A DNA stretch of 64,000 bases from Ochotona curzoniae (GCF_017591425.1 NW_024466004.1:36644501-36708500), one strand, 5' to 3'; shown: positions 49,865 through 60,566, numbered from the stretch's first letter. Numbers and translations: made by a program. The notes: generated by a model from the sequence alone, not told the origin.

Positions 49865-52800
49865 AAATGGCACCAGGTCCAGGGTGGGATATTTGAATAA
49901 CTCCTTATATTCCTCCTTTTGTTATATATAAAGAAAAAGGGGCATTGTTCTCTACGACTTCTTCAAGCTGAATTTTCTCTTGGCAGTGGTTGCAGTCTGG
50001 TGGGAGGAATGGGAGGTGGAGGGACGCTCCTAGTCCTGCAAAAGAAACTGGTTAATGGTTTGATTAGAAAACAATTTTTTTTTTACATCTAAGTGGATGA
50101 CACAGGAATGGAGGGAGGGATTATTAAGAAAAGAAGAAGCCCCACCCAGCCTCCCACCCATCCCAGGTCGCCAATGTGAGGCATGCTCTTCAGGGTCCTG
50201 CTGAAGCAGTTTTGGTAGTTCAGCAATTCTGAATTGCTGCCAATCTCGCCATTCCAAGCACAATGAAATCTATTCAGAATCCAGTGGCTCACATAGTCTC
50301 TTCATGGTTGGGGTTCTGAGATCAACAGTTTAGTTGGAGGGATCCTCAAAGAAACTTCGTCTGAGGTGATCCCAGACCTGATTCTTGTGTGTGCTTGCCA
50401 GGGTCTGGCACCATCCGTTGCCCCATTCAGCTTATGCATATGCTAGTCATTTCAATTGCTGCGTCAGTTCTGTTTCCAGCCCTGTCTTCCATGTGAACCA
50501 ATGGTTGTTGCAGTCCAGCCTGATTGTGCCCACTTCATACTCAGCCCTCATGCAAGCCAGTGGGAGCTGCAGCCTAGTCAGGGCGACTCCCCATAACCCC
50601 CATCAGGCCTGCCCCTTACCCTGATTTGCATGCATGCCAGCATGTACTACAGACTTGTTCAGTGTGTCCCACATCCCATTTAGCTCTCCTACATGTCAAT
50701 GAGCATTGAAGCCTAGTTCAACTCAACCAACCTACTATCCAGCCCACACACATACTGGCAGGTGCCTTTCTGTCTAGCCACCCCTGCCCCTATCCTGGTT
50801 TTCATGCTCTCCAGTAGGAGTGATAACCCAAGAGGGAGGTGTCCACCATTTCCCTACTGGGCCACTCCCACTCCCAGATTATGCTCTCTCCAGGTGGTTC
50901 TGCAGTTTAACTTGACAGATTAAGCCCCCATTGCCAGCCTCTGCCAGCAGATGCTGCAACAAAGCCCAACCAACCCTCACACACTCTAATTTTTGCTTGC
51001 ACCAATCAGAACAGTCAGCCAACCTGGCCCTTCCCTGATCTCTCTCACATGAGGCCCACAGGTGTTATAGCCCTGCCTGGTCTGGTCTGCTCCCATCCAC
51101 CAACTCTCCATTGGGAGTGGTTGTCCAGCAGGTGAACCCACATTCCCCCTGCCAGCTTTGCCCCCTCCCTCCCTGGTTCTCACGTGTGCTGTTGAGTGCT
51201 GCGGTCACATCCAGTACAGGTAACCTCACCTTGGCATGCCATAATGTGCACTGGTTTGTGTTGTGACTGAACCTGACCTGACCCACACACTATTCTGCTG
51301 CTTGGATTTGCCAGCGGATGATGTGAATGGGTTCAGCCTGGTCTGCCCCAGACCTATGCCAAATGTATGCCAGAGGGTGTCTTTCTCTGGCCTGGTCTGG
51401 GTTGCACTCATGGTTCTTGCATTCACCTGTAGGGACTGTGTCCCGACAGAAGACTTTCCCAAGCTCCTCCATCAGAACCTCTCCCTATGCCAGATCTTGC
51501 GCGTTCTGGTGGGTCCATGAAGCCCTACTTGCTGGCCTTCAATCTATTCCAGTTCTTACTGTTGGATGTTTCAGCCCAGCCAAGGCTTGTCCATACTCAG
51601 ACACTGCTCACATATCGCTCAGTAGGAGCAGAGACCTAGCCTAGTCCATCCTACATCTACCCAGGTTCTCCAGAGCACCAGATGGTGCTGGCATCTAGCC
51701 CGGCTAGGTGTGTCCAGCCCCAGACCACACTTGTGCCTAGGGAGGTTGCAGCCATATCCACACCAGAACACAGCCCCCACTCTGGCTCCTGCACTCTCTC
51801 GTGGGAACCCCAACCCAGCAAGGGTATACTCTCACAGCTACCCAACCAAGCCTATTCCCAGCCCTAGATTATGTTTGTGCCAGTGGTTGCTCTGGTCCAG
51901 TTGGCTTAGCCATTCACCTGTCTCAGCCTTCGCCTTTGATGCTGTGACGTAGTATCCCTGGCTTATGCAGACCAGTTGGTATAAGAGCCTTGCTTGGCAT
52001 GATCTGTGATCTACCCTGATTTCTGTTCTTGTGAGTTGAGGTTTGCTCGGCCCTGCCCAGTTCGCCCTCTTCCAGTTGCAGCTTAACCCACCCCAAATCT
52101 TATTTTAGGATGTACATTGGGGTGCTGCTGCCTTGACCTGCCCAGACTGCTGTTGGTTCCTTTACCTGTAAGTGCTGGCAGGTTCCAGGATCACACCTAG
52201 CTCAGCCAATCACCACCCCAGCTCGCGAGCTAACCAGTGGGACTTGTATTTCCACAGGGTTTGGCCTACCACTTCCCCCACAGAGTCTATCCCTGGACCT
52301 AGTTCTCTCATGTGCTGCTTAGTGTCTTGACCCTGCCAAGTGTGACCCATCTACTGTTCCACCACCCAGTCAGGTACTGGTACCTAGCCCTGCCAGACAG
52401 GCCCCCATCCATAGCTTTGGTGTGGACTGGTATATGGCAGTCAGTGATGCTTTATGCTAACATCCCATCTCAGGATTCCCATGTGGGCTGGTGAATCAGT
52501 CTGGCCCAAATAGATCTTATGAGCAATCCCCTCCAAACCATCAGGTCTCAGTCCCCATGCTTGCCCAAAAGTTCCATGAACCCGTTACTGGGAGTCACCT
52601 AGAATTCATCTCTCACCTTCACTCACACTGGGCCTTATTCATGGGTATCCCTAGGGAGCAATTGCATATCCTAAAACCCCCGAGTTCGCTGCCGGGCAGC
52701 CAGCAGGCAGAACCTGGCACCACATGGTGTGCTGGCTTGGAGAAAGCCTATGACTCAGTCACTGCCTTTTGTCAGTGGCTTGGCCTGAATCCCCAACCTT

Positions 52801-53959
52801 GGATCTGGCCTGGCTGACCCCCAACCCCCAACAGCCGCCACCCTGCAGGGAGCTGCATTTGCCCCAACCCCAAGGTCCGAACCTGAAAAGATGGCTTAGT
52901 CCTTTTCTTTTCTCTTAGCCAGGCCTTTTTGTACTTTGGCCATTGATTCTTCATTATTTCTGAACAGTCAGCATGGACAATGTAGCTTCACCAGGAACCA
53001 GAGACCCTGACTGCATACCATCCTATCTAACTCCTCACATGTTCTTAGGGACAAAGGGATGGTGACTGCTTCAGTTGCTTTGAGCTGAAAGGGGGCATTG
53101 TTGAGTAACAGCAGTGGTAGAGGATTCTAGAGGTTTCTGGTAGAAGGTAGAATTCATCAGGTGTCCAAAGTACAGCCTGGCACTTAAAGGCTTCTCTTTG
53201 TTGAAATCTTAACAATTATTGCATTTGACATTTGAAAATGCTACAATAGTTTTGCATCTAGGTAGGGAACAGGTATTAGATTTTCTGAAACAATTATACT
53301 TTATCAATTGTTGCCAGCCCTAACATTTTCAGGAAGACATATAGCCTAGAACAGCACTGAAAACATTATTATAAGACCTACTAGTCACATTGTAGATGGC
53401 AAAAGATTTAAACTAGTTGTCATTTACAATAACCCAGCAGCTTATAGTGTCCTAACAAGATTTTACAGAATTTTATACACTTCAAGGCAGAGGCAAGCAA
53501 TCTACTAATTTATAGGAATATAGGGAGTTATTCAAATATCCCATCCTGGACCCAGCGCCATTTCCTCTTCCTCACAGTTCATGAAATTTGTACCAGCCTA
53601 GCCATCCACCACTTAGATGTAACCCGGCATTTCACCTGAGAATCCCACACCCAGTCTCCCAGCCCCTTCCCCAACTCTGCCCACTTACCAACCATTCGTT
53701 GACAATCACCTGTGTCAGTCTCAGGCACCAATTCCCTGGGACCTTCAATCCTTCCCAATCTCTGCCCTCCCACCCCCGCAGCGACACACACCTTGCAGAC
53801 TCACCTGAATGGCAGAAAGGCCCCTGTTGCTGCTCTCTCTCTTCTCTTTCTGCCTCCCCTCCTTCCTCCTTTTCCTCCTTGCCTCTCCACCATCTCCACC
53901 ATCACCACCCTGTTCTGCCCCACTGGACTAAACCTATGATACCTTGTTGAAAAAAAAAA
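49865..53959. mobile_element. Composite retro-insertion with poly-A and 13-bp target duplication
   Basis: AAAACTACAATGG occurs at 49852-49864 and again at 53960-53972, bracketing about 4.1 kb that ends on the + strand with a poly-A run (53951-53963). The left junction is TATT/AAAAC, which is the site L1 endonuclease prefers. Inside, copy B of the 60-bp-period family lies with the opposite polarity (poly-T at about 50074-50083). The first 55 bases (AAATGGCACCAGGTCCAGG onward) recur inverted at 53563-53510. It may be a twin-priming inversion, a nested insertion or a composite element. The name is unknown. Confidence 0.65.
50074..52960 (-). repeat. Long C/T-rich retroelement with 60-bp internal period, copy B
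   Basis: It aligns with copy A (17870-21300): CATCCCAGG then GGCATGCTCTTC near the low end, GCAATTGCTGGGTTAGTTCTG in A against CAATTGCTGCGTCAGTTCTG in B, and near the high end CCCATGTGGGCTGGT in both and AAACCATCAGGTCTCAGTCC in B. The middle is the same degenerate 60-base unit. Open frames are short and do not agree with those in copy A. The low end opens with ten T, a poly-A on the minus strand. Confidence 0.65.
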
Positions 53960-53970
53960 AAAACTACAAT

Positions 53971-54328
53971 GGGGGATATTACATAATGGCCTAGTGGCTA
54001 AAACTTCATCTTGCATCCACTGCGATCTTACAGGGGTGCCCATTCATATCCCAGCTGCTCCACTTCCCTTCCAGCTCTCTGCTTGTGGCCTGGGAAACAA
54101 TAGAAGCATGGCTCAGGACCTTGGGTCCCTGCACTCACATAGGAGCCCAGGAAGAAGCTCCTGGCTCTTGGCTTCAGAGTGGCTCAGTTCCAGCCATTGT
54201 AGCCATTTGGAGAGTGAACCAGTGGACGAAGATCTTTCTCTCTGTTTCTCCTCTCTGTAGATCTGCTTTTCCAATAATTTAATAAATATTTCCAATAATA
54301 TTTCCAATAATTTAATAAATATTAAAAA
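53971..54328 (+). repeat. C-SINE with duplicated tail
   Basis: Head GGGGGATATTACATAATGGC and body GGAGCCCAGGAAGAAGCTCC. The tail repeats TTTCCAATAATTTAATAAAT with minor variation, then A9. It inserted in the right-hand target duplication of the composite element, so it is younger. Confidence 0.88.
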
Positions 54329-54334
54329 AAAACC

Positions 54335-55090
54335 CTATCGTGGGATGCCATTTCACTCCCATTTTGATGCTGACATTACAGACTGACCCCATCAAATGTG
54401 GGCAAGTATCTGGGACAGCTGTAATTCTTACACATTGTGGCAGGAGTATAAAATGGAACAACCACTTTGGAAAATCTGGTAGTTATTTTAAAATGCAGAA
54501 TTAAGCATGCCTCTAATGTGTAACCTATTCTGCTCTTATTCATCCAGTAGTACTGAAAACCGTGTAACTACAAAGAGGCTTTTCAACAGTGGTGGAGCTG
54601 CTTTACTAACAAGACCCCTGAACTAGAGAAACCCCAAATACCCTTCAATTGAAGAATGAATGAACATATTGTAGTATATTTTTACAGTGGAATTAACCTA
54701 CAGGACAAAAGATACACTATTGTTTCATAGAACAACATGGATGAATCTTTGCTGAACAAAAAAATCTAGGCTAAAAGAATGGCTATTCTATGTTTCCATT
54801 TATATGAACTCCAAGATCAGGCTAAACTAAACTGCAGTGCTAGAAATCAAGAGATTGCTTGGAGCTGGCAATTGACTAGAAGTTCAAGAACAGAACTGAT
54901 CGATGAAAATGGAAATCACACACAGTTGCCTAAAGCGAGTGGGAATTGAATGGAAGGAAAGTTCTAGGGCAAAGAAAATCAATGTTATATATCTTGATTG
55001 GGGTGGTGTATACACAAGTATGTACATCAATGAAAATTCATTGATTTTTTTTATACTTAAAATCTGTGCATTTCACAAAATGGAAATTCT
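54335..55090 (+). mobile_element. Old L1 3' end, right half
   Basis: GGGATGCCATTTCACTCCC, GGCAGGAGTATAAAATGGAA, AACATGGATGAATCTTTGCT and TTCCATTTATATGAACTCCA follow the order of L1M-type 3' ends. It continues the fragment at 49745-49864. Confidence 0.8.
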
Positions 55091-56384
55091 ACCCCATGAT
55101 GAGATGAATAGCAGCAAAATTGAAGCATGTGGTATCCATGATTTGTTTTTCAATTGCACATCCTTTATTTTATCAGCAGAAGAAAGAAAAGAGAAATAGA
55201 AGGGTGCTATATTGAACATTTGTCATGTATTAGATTCTGAAAGTAGAAAGATAAACTTTCTGCTGTGCTCAGGGAAGTAGAACCAGAGCAATTGCATTGC
55301 ATTGCATCACAGTGACATGTCATCAGAGAAAGTTAGGTGGAAGCCGCATGTCTGTGGACTGGGGACAAATGGACTTTAATGTTCACTCCCTGGCTGTGCC
55401 CTGGGTAGGGACAAAACTTTCTTTCCTGTGTCTTAGTTCTCCCATAAGGGACAGCTTAAGCACAAGTTGTGTTATGGAGTTGCTGCTGCACACAGTTGAG
55501 TGTCTGGGTCCACTGATACCACAGTTTGGCAGAAAAACTGTTAGAGCTTCTGGGCTCTGCAGTTAGGGCTCATGTGAGCTCAGCAGCCTAAACCTGACTC
55601 CACCCCCTTTACTTTCCTATTTGATATGAGATAGCTGGTTGAGTTTAAGGTTTTTGATACACTCAGCTTTGTCCTCAAGCATCTATTAACCCTGAAGGGA
55701 TGGCACAAGAAAATCACCTAAATGTGCTTGGGAGCCCAAGTCTTCAGGGTCTCTAAAGGGATTTTTTTTTTAATTGTGAGTGCACGACATCAATATGACT
55801 CTGCAGCTCATGTGTAAGTCCTTGATCTTTGCCATGCATTTGTTGAGTGGAGTGGGCAATGAAGTTTGTTGACTGGGTTTATGAGTAAAAAAAGGAAGAG
55901 TTTAGGCTTCTGAGAGGAATTCCTTGCTCCAGAATCCCTAGGTTATCATTTTAGGAGAGATGCCCTGGCCAGCTGGATTGCAAAACTTCTAAAATTATTG
56001 CCTTCTGAAATCCGGGCCAGTCTTGGTAATTTGAAGCTAGTGATATATGGTCAGTTTTCCCAGATCTTTAAATTGAATTCATGCTCCATTGCCCTGTAAG
56101 AATTGGGCCATAGCACTTTGTCTTGAGTCTAGGGAGAGAAAGAGATTTAAGACCTAGAATCACTGAGAAAATTATACATTTGTTGAATAGACTGTTACAG
56201 GCTGCTATTTTTCAGGTTTTGTTGTGGTTTGAAAGCTTGTTCAGACATAATTCTTGTCATAAGGGGTCACGACCTTATAAAGTAGAAAGGGTATCAGGTT
56301 TCTTTGTTTACCTGGCTTCCTTCTTTCCTGCTCCTGTGGGAATATTCATTGGTTGATTGTCATTGTACTGCTAATTTGTGCCCT

Positions 56385-56480
56385 AGTACATGAAAAAGGA
56401 ATTGGGAACCTGGGTTTTACTCCCACTCTACCACTGACTGATGGTGCTACTCAACAGGAATTTGAGTGTTCCTTACATAG
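56385..56480 (+). repeat. MIR-like fragment
   Basis: GGGAACCTGGGTTTTACTCC and CTACCACTGACTGATGG recall the MIR head region; weak. Confidence 0.35.
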
Positions 56481-56679
56481 CAGTTTATACATTTACAAGA
56501 TTGGTATAACAATTTTTGTTCCAAGTAACCTGATAAGTCAGTTTTATGTATCAAGTAAGAGAAATAGACATCATAGCACTTTGACAAATGACAAATGTTC
56601 CTTTTTGTGGTAGAGTATTGTTCAGGCTGGTGTGATATTGGCCCAAGGTGCCAACCTTCATTCTGAATAATGGCCCCTG

Positions 56680-56795
56680 GGGCTTCTGTGTAAATACAAA
56701 TCGCATACTGAGCCTACCTTTAGAGAGTGTGAAGGCCTGGAACCTGGGGACTGCATTAAGAAGCACTTTAAGTCTGATGTAGATTCAGGGAGCTC
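56680..56795 (+). repeat. MER5A-like DNA transposon fragment
   Basis: GGGGCTTCTGTGTAAATACA and TGCATTAAGAAGCACTTTAAG then TCTGATG follow the MER5A pattern of a GGGCTTGTTAAA block and a CTGATGCAG block. Confidence 0.4.
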
Positions 56796-57149
56796 ACCAA
56801 GAACCATTGGTATCTGTGCAAGATATTGGGAGCCCACAGCAGGTGCCTGTTTCCCTGGTGATTCAGTATCTCTCATCCTGAGGTTTTTGCCTAGGTTTCA
56901 TGGCTCTCAATTTTTTACTTTCTTGTTTACTGTTTTATTTCAGTTTTACTTACATTTTGTGTTCAGTGCAAATTGATTCTATAATATGAGAAGTTGCTTT
57001 GAATAAAAGTACAAACACACACACACGCACACAATCCCAAATAAATGTGCAGTATTTCTGTATGAAGTAGAGGAGTGCTGATTCATACACATAGTGCCTT
57101 CAAATCTGTTCAATCTGGCTGTTCCCATGTTGGTTTCTAAAGATGATTT

Positions 57150-57492
57150 TTTTTTTAATTTTTTTTTTAAAGATTTATTTTTATTATTTTTTCATTGGAA
57201 AGGCGGATATACAGAGAGGAGAGACAGAGAGGAAGATCTTCCACCCGATGATTCACTCCCCAAGTGAGCGCAACGGGTCGATGCTATGCCGATCCGAAGC
57301 CAGGAGCCTCTTCAGGGTCTCCCACGTGGGTGCAGGTTCCCAAAGCTTTGGGCTGTCCTCGACTGCTTTCCCAGGCCACAGGCAGGGAGCTGGAAGGGAA
57401 GCGGGGCTGCCGGGATTAGAACCGGCGCCCATATGGGATCCTGGGCGTGCAAGGCGAGGACCTTTAACCACTTGCGCCACCGCGCCGGGCCC
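57150..57492 (-). repeat. Young C-SINE
   Basis: Near-consensus inverted copy ending CACCGCGCCGGGCCC. AAGATGATTT is repeated at 57140-57149 and 57493-57502. Confidence 0.96.
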
Positions 57493-57526
57493 AAGATGAT
57501 TTCTTTTTTAAAATGATCTTAATTAT

Positions 57527-57862
57527 TGGGCCCAGCGCAATATCATAGTGCTTAAAAGTCCTCGCCTTGCACACCCAGGATCCCATATGGTCGCTGGTTC
57601 TAATCCCAGCGGCCCCACTTCCCATCCAGCTTCCTGCTTGTGGCCTGGGAAAGCAGTTGAGGATGGCCCAAATCCTTGGGACCCTGCACCTGCATGGGAG
57701 ACCCGAAAGAAGCTCCTGGCTCCTGGTTTCGGATTGGCTCAGCTCCAGGGGTTGCGGTCACTTGGGGAGTGAACCATTGGATGGAAGATCTTCTTCTCTG
57801 TCTCTTGTCCTCTCTGTATATCTGACTTTCCAATAAAAATAAATAAATCTTTAAAAAAATAA
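57527..57862 (+). repeat. Young C-SINE
   Basis: Head TGGGCCCAGCGCAATATCAT and tail AATAAAAATAAATAAATC. AAATGATCTTAATTAT is repeated without mismatch at 57511-57526 and 57863-57878. Confidence 0.96.
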
Positions 57863-58143
57863 AAATGATCTTAATTATCAAGACTCTTATGACCATGATT
57901 AGATATTGGAAACACTGATCATTAATGTGTGCCGTGTGGAAAAAAAAAGATTTCAGAGTCTGGTTTTTGAAAATGTTTCTGTGTATCAAGAGTGTTAAAG
58001 ATTCACTGCAGGCTGAACTGTAGGCTTATAATGATCAGATTCTAACTTTAAAAATAGTGACTGATAAGAGGTGTTCCAGATGTGAATATCCTGATCCATT
58101 GCTGAGTTTATTTTAAAGTATTTACATAAAGAATATAGAAGTT

Positions 58144-58489
58144 AGGGCCTGGCATGGTAGCCTAGTGGCTAAAGTCCTCGCCTTGAATGCATCAGGATCC
58201 TGTATGGGTTCCGGTTCTAATCCTGGTGGCCCTGCTTCCCATCCAACTCCCTGCTGTGTCCTGGGAAAAAAGAAATTGAGGATGGCCCAAAGCCTTGGGA
58301 CCCTGCATCTGCATGGGAAACCTGGAAGAAGCTCCTGGCTTCGGAGCTCCTGGCTTCGGATAGGCTCAGCCCCAGCCATTGTGGCTGCCTGGAGAGTGAG
58401 CCATCAGATGGATGATCTTCCTCCCTGTCTTTTCTCCTCTCTGTATATCTGCCTTTCCAATAAAAATAAATAAAATCTTTTAAAATATA
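58144..58489 (+). repeat. C-SINE with internal 15-base duplication
   Basis: Head GGGCCTGGCATGGTAGCCTA and tail AATAAAAATAAATAAAATC. AGCTCCTGGCTTCGG is repeated head to tail at 58330-58344 and 58345-58359. Confidence 0.95.
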
Positions 58490-58639
58490 TGTAAAAGTTT
58501 TTGTGAATTTAATGCAAGGTAGCATCCAGTCTTCACTTGCCAAAACTTGATTTATAGTTTTGGCTCTTTAATGTGTTTGCCTTGTTATTTTTAATTTCAA
58601 AATTTCTCATTTAACTTTCAAAACAGACCATTTTTTGAG

Positions 58640-59087
58640 TTGCAAAAAGTATTGAACATAGGCAGAAAAAAAAAAGCAGCATTTTGAAATTGGTTAATGC
58701 AGTTCTATTCTGAATCATTGAGCGATAGCTCATGATGGATGTTTTCCCTGAACTGTAATAATTCAGAGTGTAAAAAATGCAATCTTGACATCTTGAGATT
58801 TGATTATTGTTTACAGCCCTGACTGTACTCCTGAAAGCTACATTGGTGTTGTTTTCTACTTACTTTGTGTTGAAGTCTTTACCTAATTGAGTATTAAACT
58901 TGTTATTACAAAGTGAAATGAAAATATGCCATTGTAAGAGTTATAGGGGAGAAAGGGGGGATGGGGAAGGAAGAGAGTTGGTATGGAATATGGGCGAAAG
59001 AAGGAAAGTGGGATGGGAGAGGTTATTTCTATGCTCTTAGGTCTGTATAGTGAAATTTGTTCACTCTATATATAAGTAAAAAAAAAG
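58640..59087 (+). mobile_element. L1 3' UTR, 5'-truncated copy
   Basis: A polypurine tract (GGGGAGAAAGGGGGGATGGG near 58947) is followed by AGTGAAATTTGTTCACTC, TATATATAAG and A9. A G-rich purine tract just before the poly-A is typical of L1 3' UTRs. No ORF2 sequence precedes it, so it is a short 5'-truncated copy with an uncertain left edge. Confidence 0.5.
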
Positions 59088-59159
59088 AGAAAAGTCCATG
59101 ACCTTGGAGCAATGTGGTCATAGCTCTGTCTGTTAAATACCAGTAAAAGTATCAATTTG

Positions 59160-59202
59160 CTATATATATATAGCAGTAATATATATACACACACACAATA
59201 TT
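59160..59202. repeat. (TA)n/(CA)n simple repeat
   Basis: TATATATATATA, a short spacer, then ATATATATACACACACACA. Confidence 0.85.
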
Positions 59203-59573
59203 TGTATAAATAATGGGAATTACCTACCATTTGACTTTATGAGAATAAGCAAGATTACTCAAGGTTTGATATTTGGGGATAGATTGCAATCTATCATTGC
59301 CCTGGTGCAAATCAAGTACTACTTAAAAGTCAAATGCAATGTCAGCTACAAACCCTCAGAAGAAGAGTTCAGCTAAGGGAATAGTGATAACAATGTGGAA
59401 CTTTAGAGTAAGTGTTGAAGTAGTGCTGCTAAAACAACACCCTAAGGACCTACAACACCTGGAATTTCTTCTGTTCATCTGAATAGAATCATGGAAGCTT
59501 TTTGTATTACCTAATTTGAGCATTATACATTTAGTGAACCTGATGAAAGTGACTCTCCATTCAGCATTCCACC

Positions 59574-60085
59574 TTTTTTTTTTCTAGATAAGACCAAATC
59601 TATTCCTATTTTTGTGGTAGAGTTTAAAGTATTCACAAATTTCTTAAATCACATTTAAGGAAATTACACTTAATTTTGGATGATGCCTCTTCATCTTGAA
59701 CATAAAATTCTAGCAGATTTAATGTTGGCATTCATAATCTGGAAAAAACTTCACATGTTTTTCAAACCCATCAATTTGGGATTCTTAGCATTCTCTGTTT
59801 CAACAAAACAAGATGTGGAATTAGTACACTCAAAGAAGACCTGCTTTTCTCTTTGCCACACTGTACTTCTAGTTACCATTTGGATTGGCTTTAGAAGACG
59901 GGAAAGCATGCGTGGTGTACACTGGTCGAACTGAAGGAAGTTGAAAATTTCCAGGTTGAGTTCCTTGACACTGCTACCAGTTGTTTGGTTTGCATATGTC
60001 TGCATCAGTAGGAGCAGAGCCAGAAGCAGCAGCCCTAGTTGAAGCCTAGTCACCGTTGATTGCTCTGCCCTTGTCTGTTCCTTAG
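59574..60085 (-). pseudogene. CD24P: CD24 processed pseudogene
   Basis: The minus strand reads as a spliced CD24 copy (CD24 is a small GPI-anchored, mucin-like surface glycoprotein). GGCAGAGCA and a signal-peptide core LGLLLLALLL match the CD24 N-terminus. The 3' part matches the CD24 3' UTR (CCAATCCAAATGG, GTGTGGCAA, ACTAATTCCACATCTTG, GAATCCCAAATTGATGG). A poly-A tail is seen as T11 at 59573-59584. Lesions: the start codon is AAG (60072-60070), CAAC is inserted a few codons later, and most of the Ser/Thr-rich and GPI-signal region is lost or unrecognisable. The 100-codon frame at 60053-59751 opens with GTG and mostly translates former 3' UTR. It lies antisense in MRAP2 intron 3, about 90 bases before exon 4. 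CD24 is known for many retrocopies. Confidence 0.87.
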
Positions 60086-60172
60086 GGACTTAGTGGCAAT
60101 AGCTGAAAATCAAGATGCTGCAGGTAGATGAGCTGGAGCATAAGCAACCTTGTATTTTCTGTTTCTTTACAG

Positions 60173-60566
60173 TAATGCAGAATCTTCAGAGAAGAGATTC
60201 AGAATGAACAGCTTTGTGTCAGACTTTGGAAGACCCTTGGAGCCAGATAAGGTGTTTTCTCGCCAATGCAATGAGGAATCCAGGTCTCTCTTTCACTGCT
60301 ACATCAATGAAATAGAGCATTTGGACAGGGCCAAAATTTGTCACCAGACCACAGCCCTGGACAGTGATGTCCAGCTCCAGGAAGCCATCAGGAGCAGTGG
60401 GCACCCAGAAGAAGAGCTTAACAGGCTCATGAAGTTTGACATTCCCAACTTTGTGAACACGGATCAGAACTCATCCTTTGGGGAGGATGACCTCCTGATT
60501 TCTGAACCACCTATTGTTCTAGAAAATAAGCCAGTTTCCCAGACCTCACACAAAGGTCTAGATTGA
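60173..60566 (+). CDS. MRAP2: MRAP2 coding exon 4 (residues 76-206, C-terminal tail)
   Basis: The acceptor TTTCTTTACAG ends at 60172, and the exon opens by completing Asp76, then NAESSEKRFRMNSFVSDFGR. The tail is hydrophilic and acidic, and ends QTSHKGLD before TGA at 60564-60566. It carries the family features RPLEPDKVFSRQ, ESRSLFHCYI, HQTTALDSDVQLQEAI, EEELNRLMKFDIPNFVNTDQ and GEDDLLISEPPIVLE. In MRAP2 this region is needed for full effects on receptor signalling. Compared with human as I remember it, this protein is one residue longer (206 against 205), with SerSer where human has one Tyr before FGEDD, and a Cys for Gly after FSRQ. No stop or frameshift interrupts it. Confidence 0.97.

Larger units (their letters stand above)
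41470..60172 (+). other. MRAP2: MRAP2 intron 3 (18.7 kb)
   Basis: GTAAGT donor and TTTCTTTACAG acceptor. The intron holds SINEs, a solo LTR, a large composite retro-insertion in an old L1, an L1 3' end and a CD24 processed pseudogene, listed separately. Stretches 41480-43690, 44450-45850, 46190-48440, 49080-49740 and 55100-57130 hold only MIR-like traces and simple repeats. The longest open frame there (42206-42847) has no homology I recognise and no splice support. Confidence 0.8.

Noticed and set aside
50080..53617. Short inverted match TTACATCTAAGTGG at 50081 and 53617
   Set aside because: Its order relative to the 55-base inverted repeat is wrong for one palindromic structure, and it is short enough to be chance or a separate repeat fragment.
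59751..60053. 100-codon minus-strand ORF with signal peptide as a new secreted protein
   Set aside because: It is a decayed CD24 retrocopy read from a GTG and continuing into former 3' UTR.
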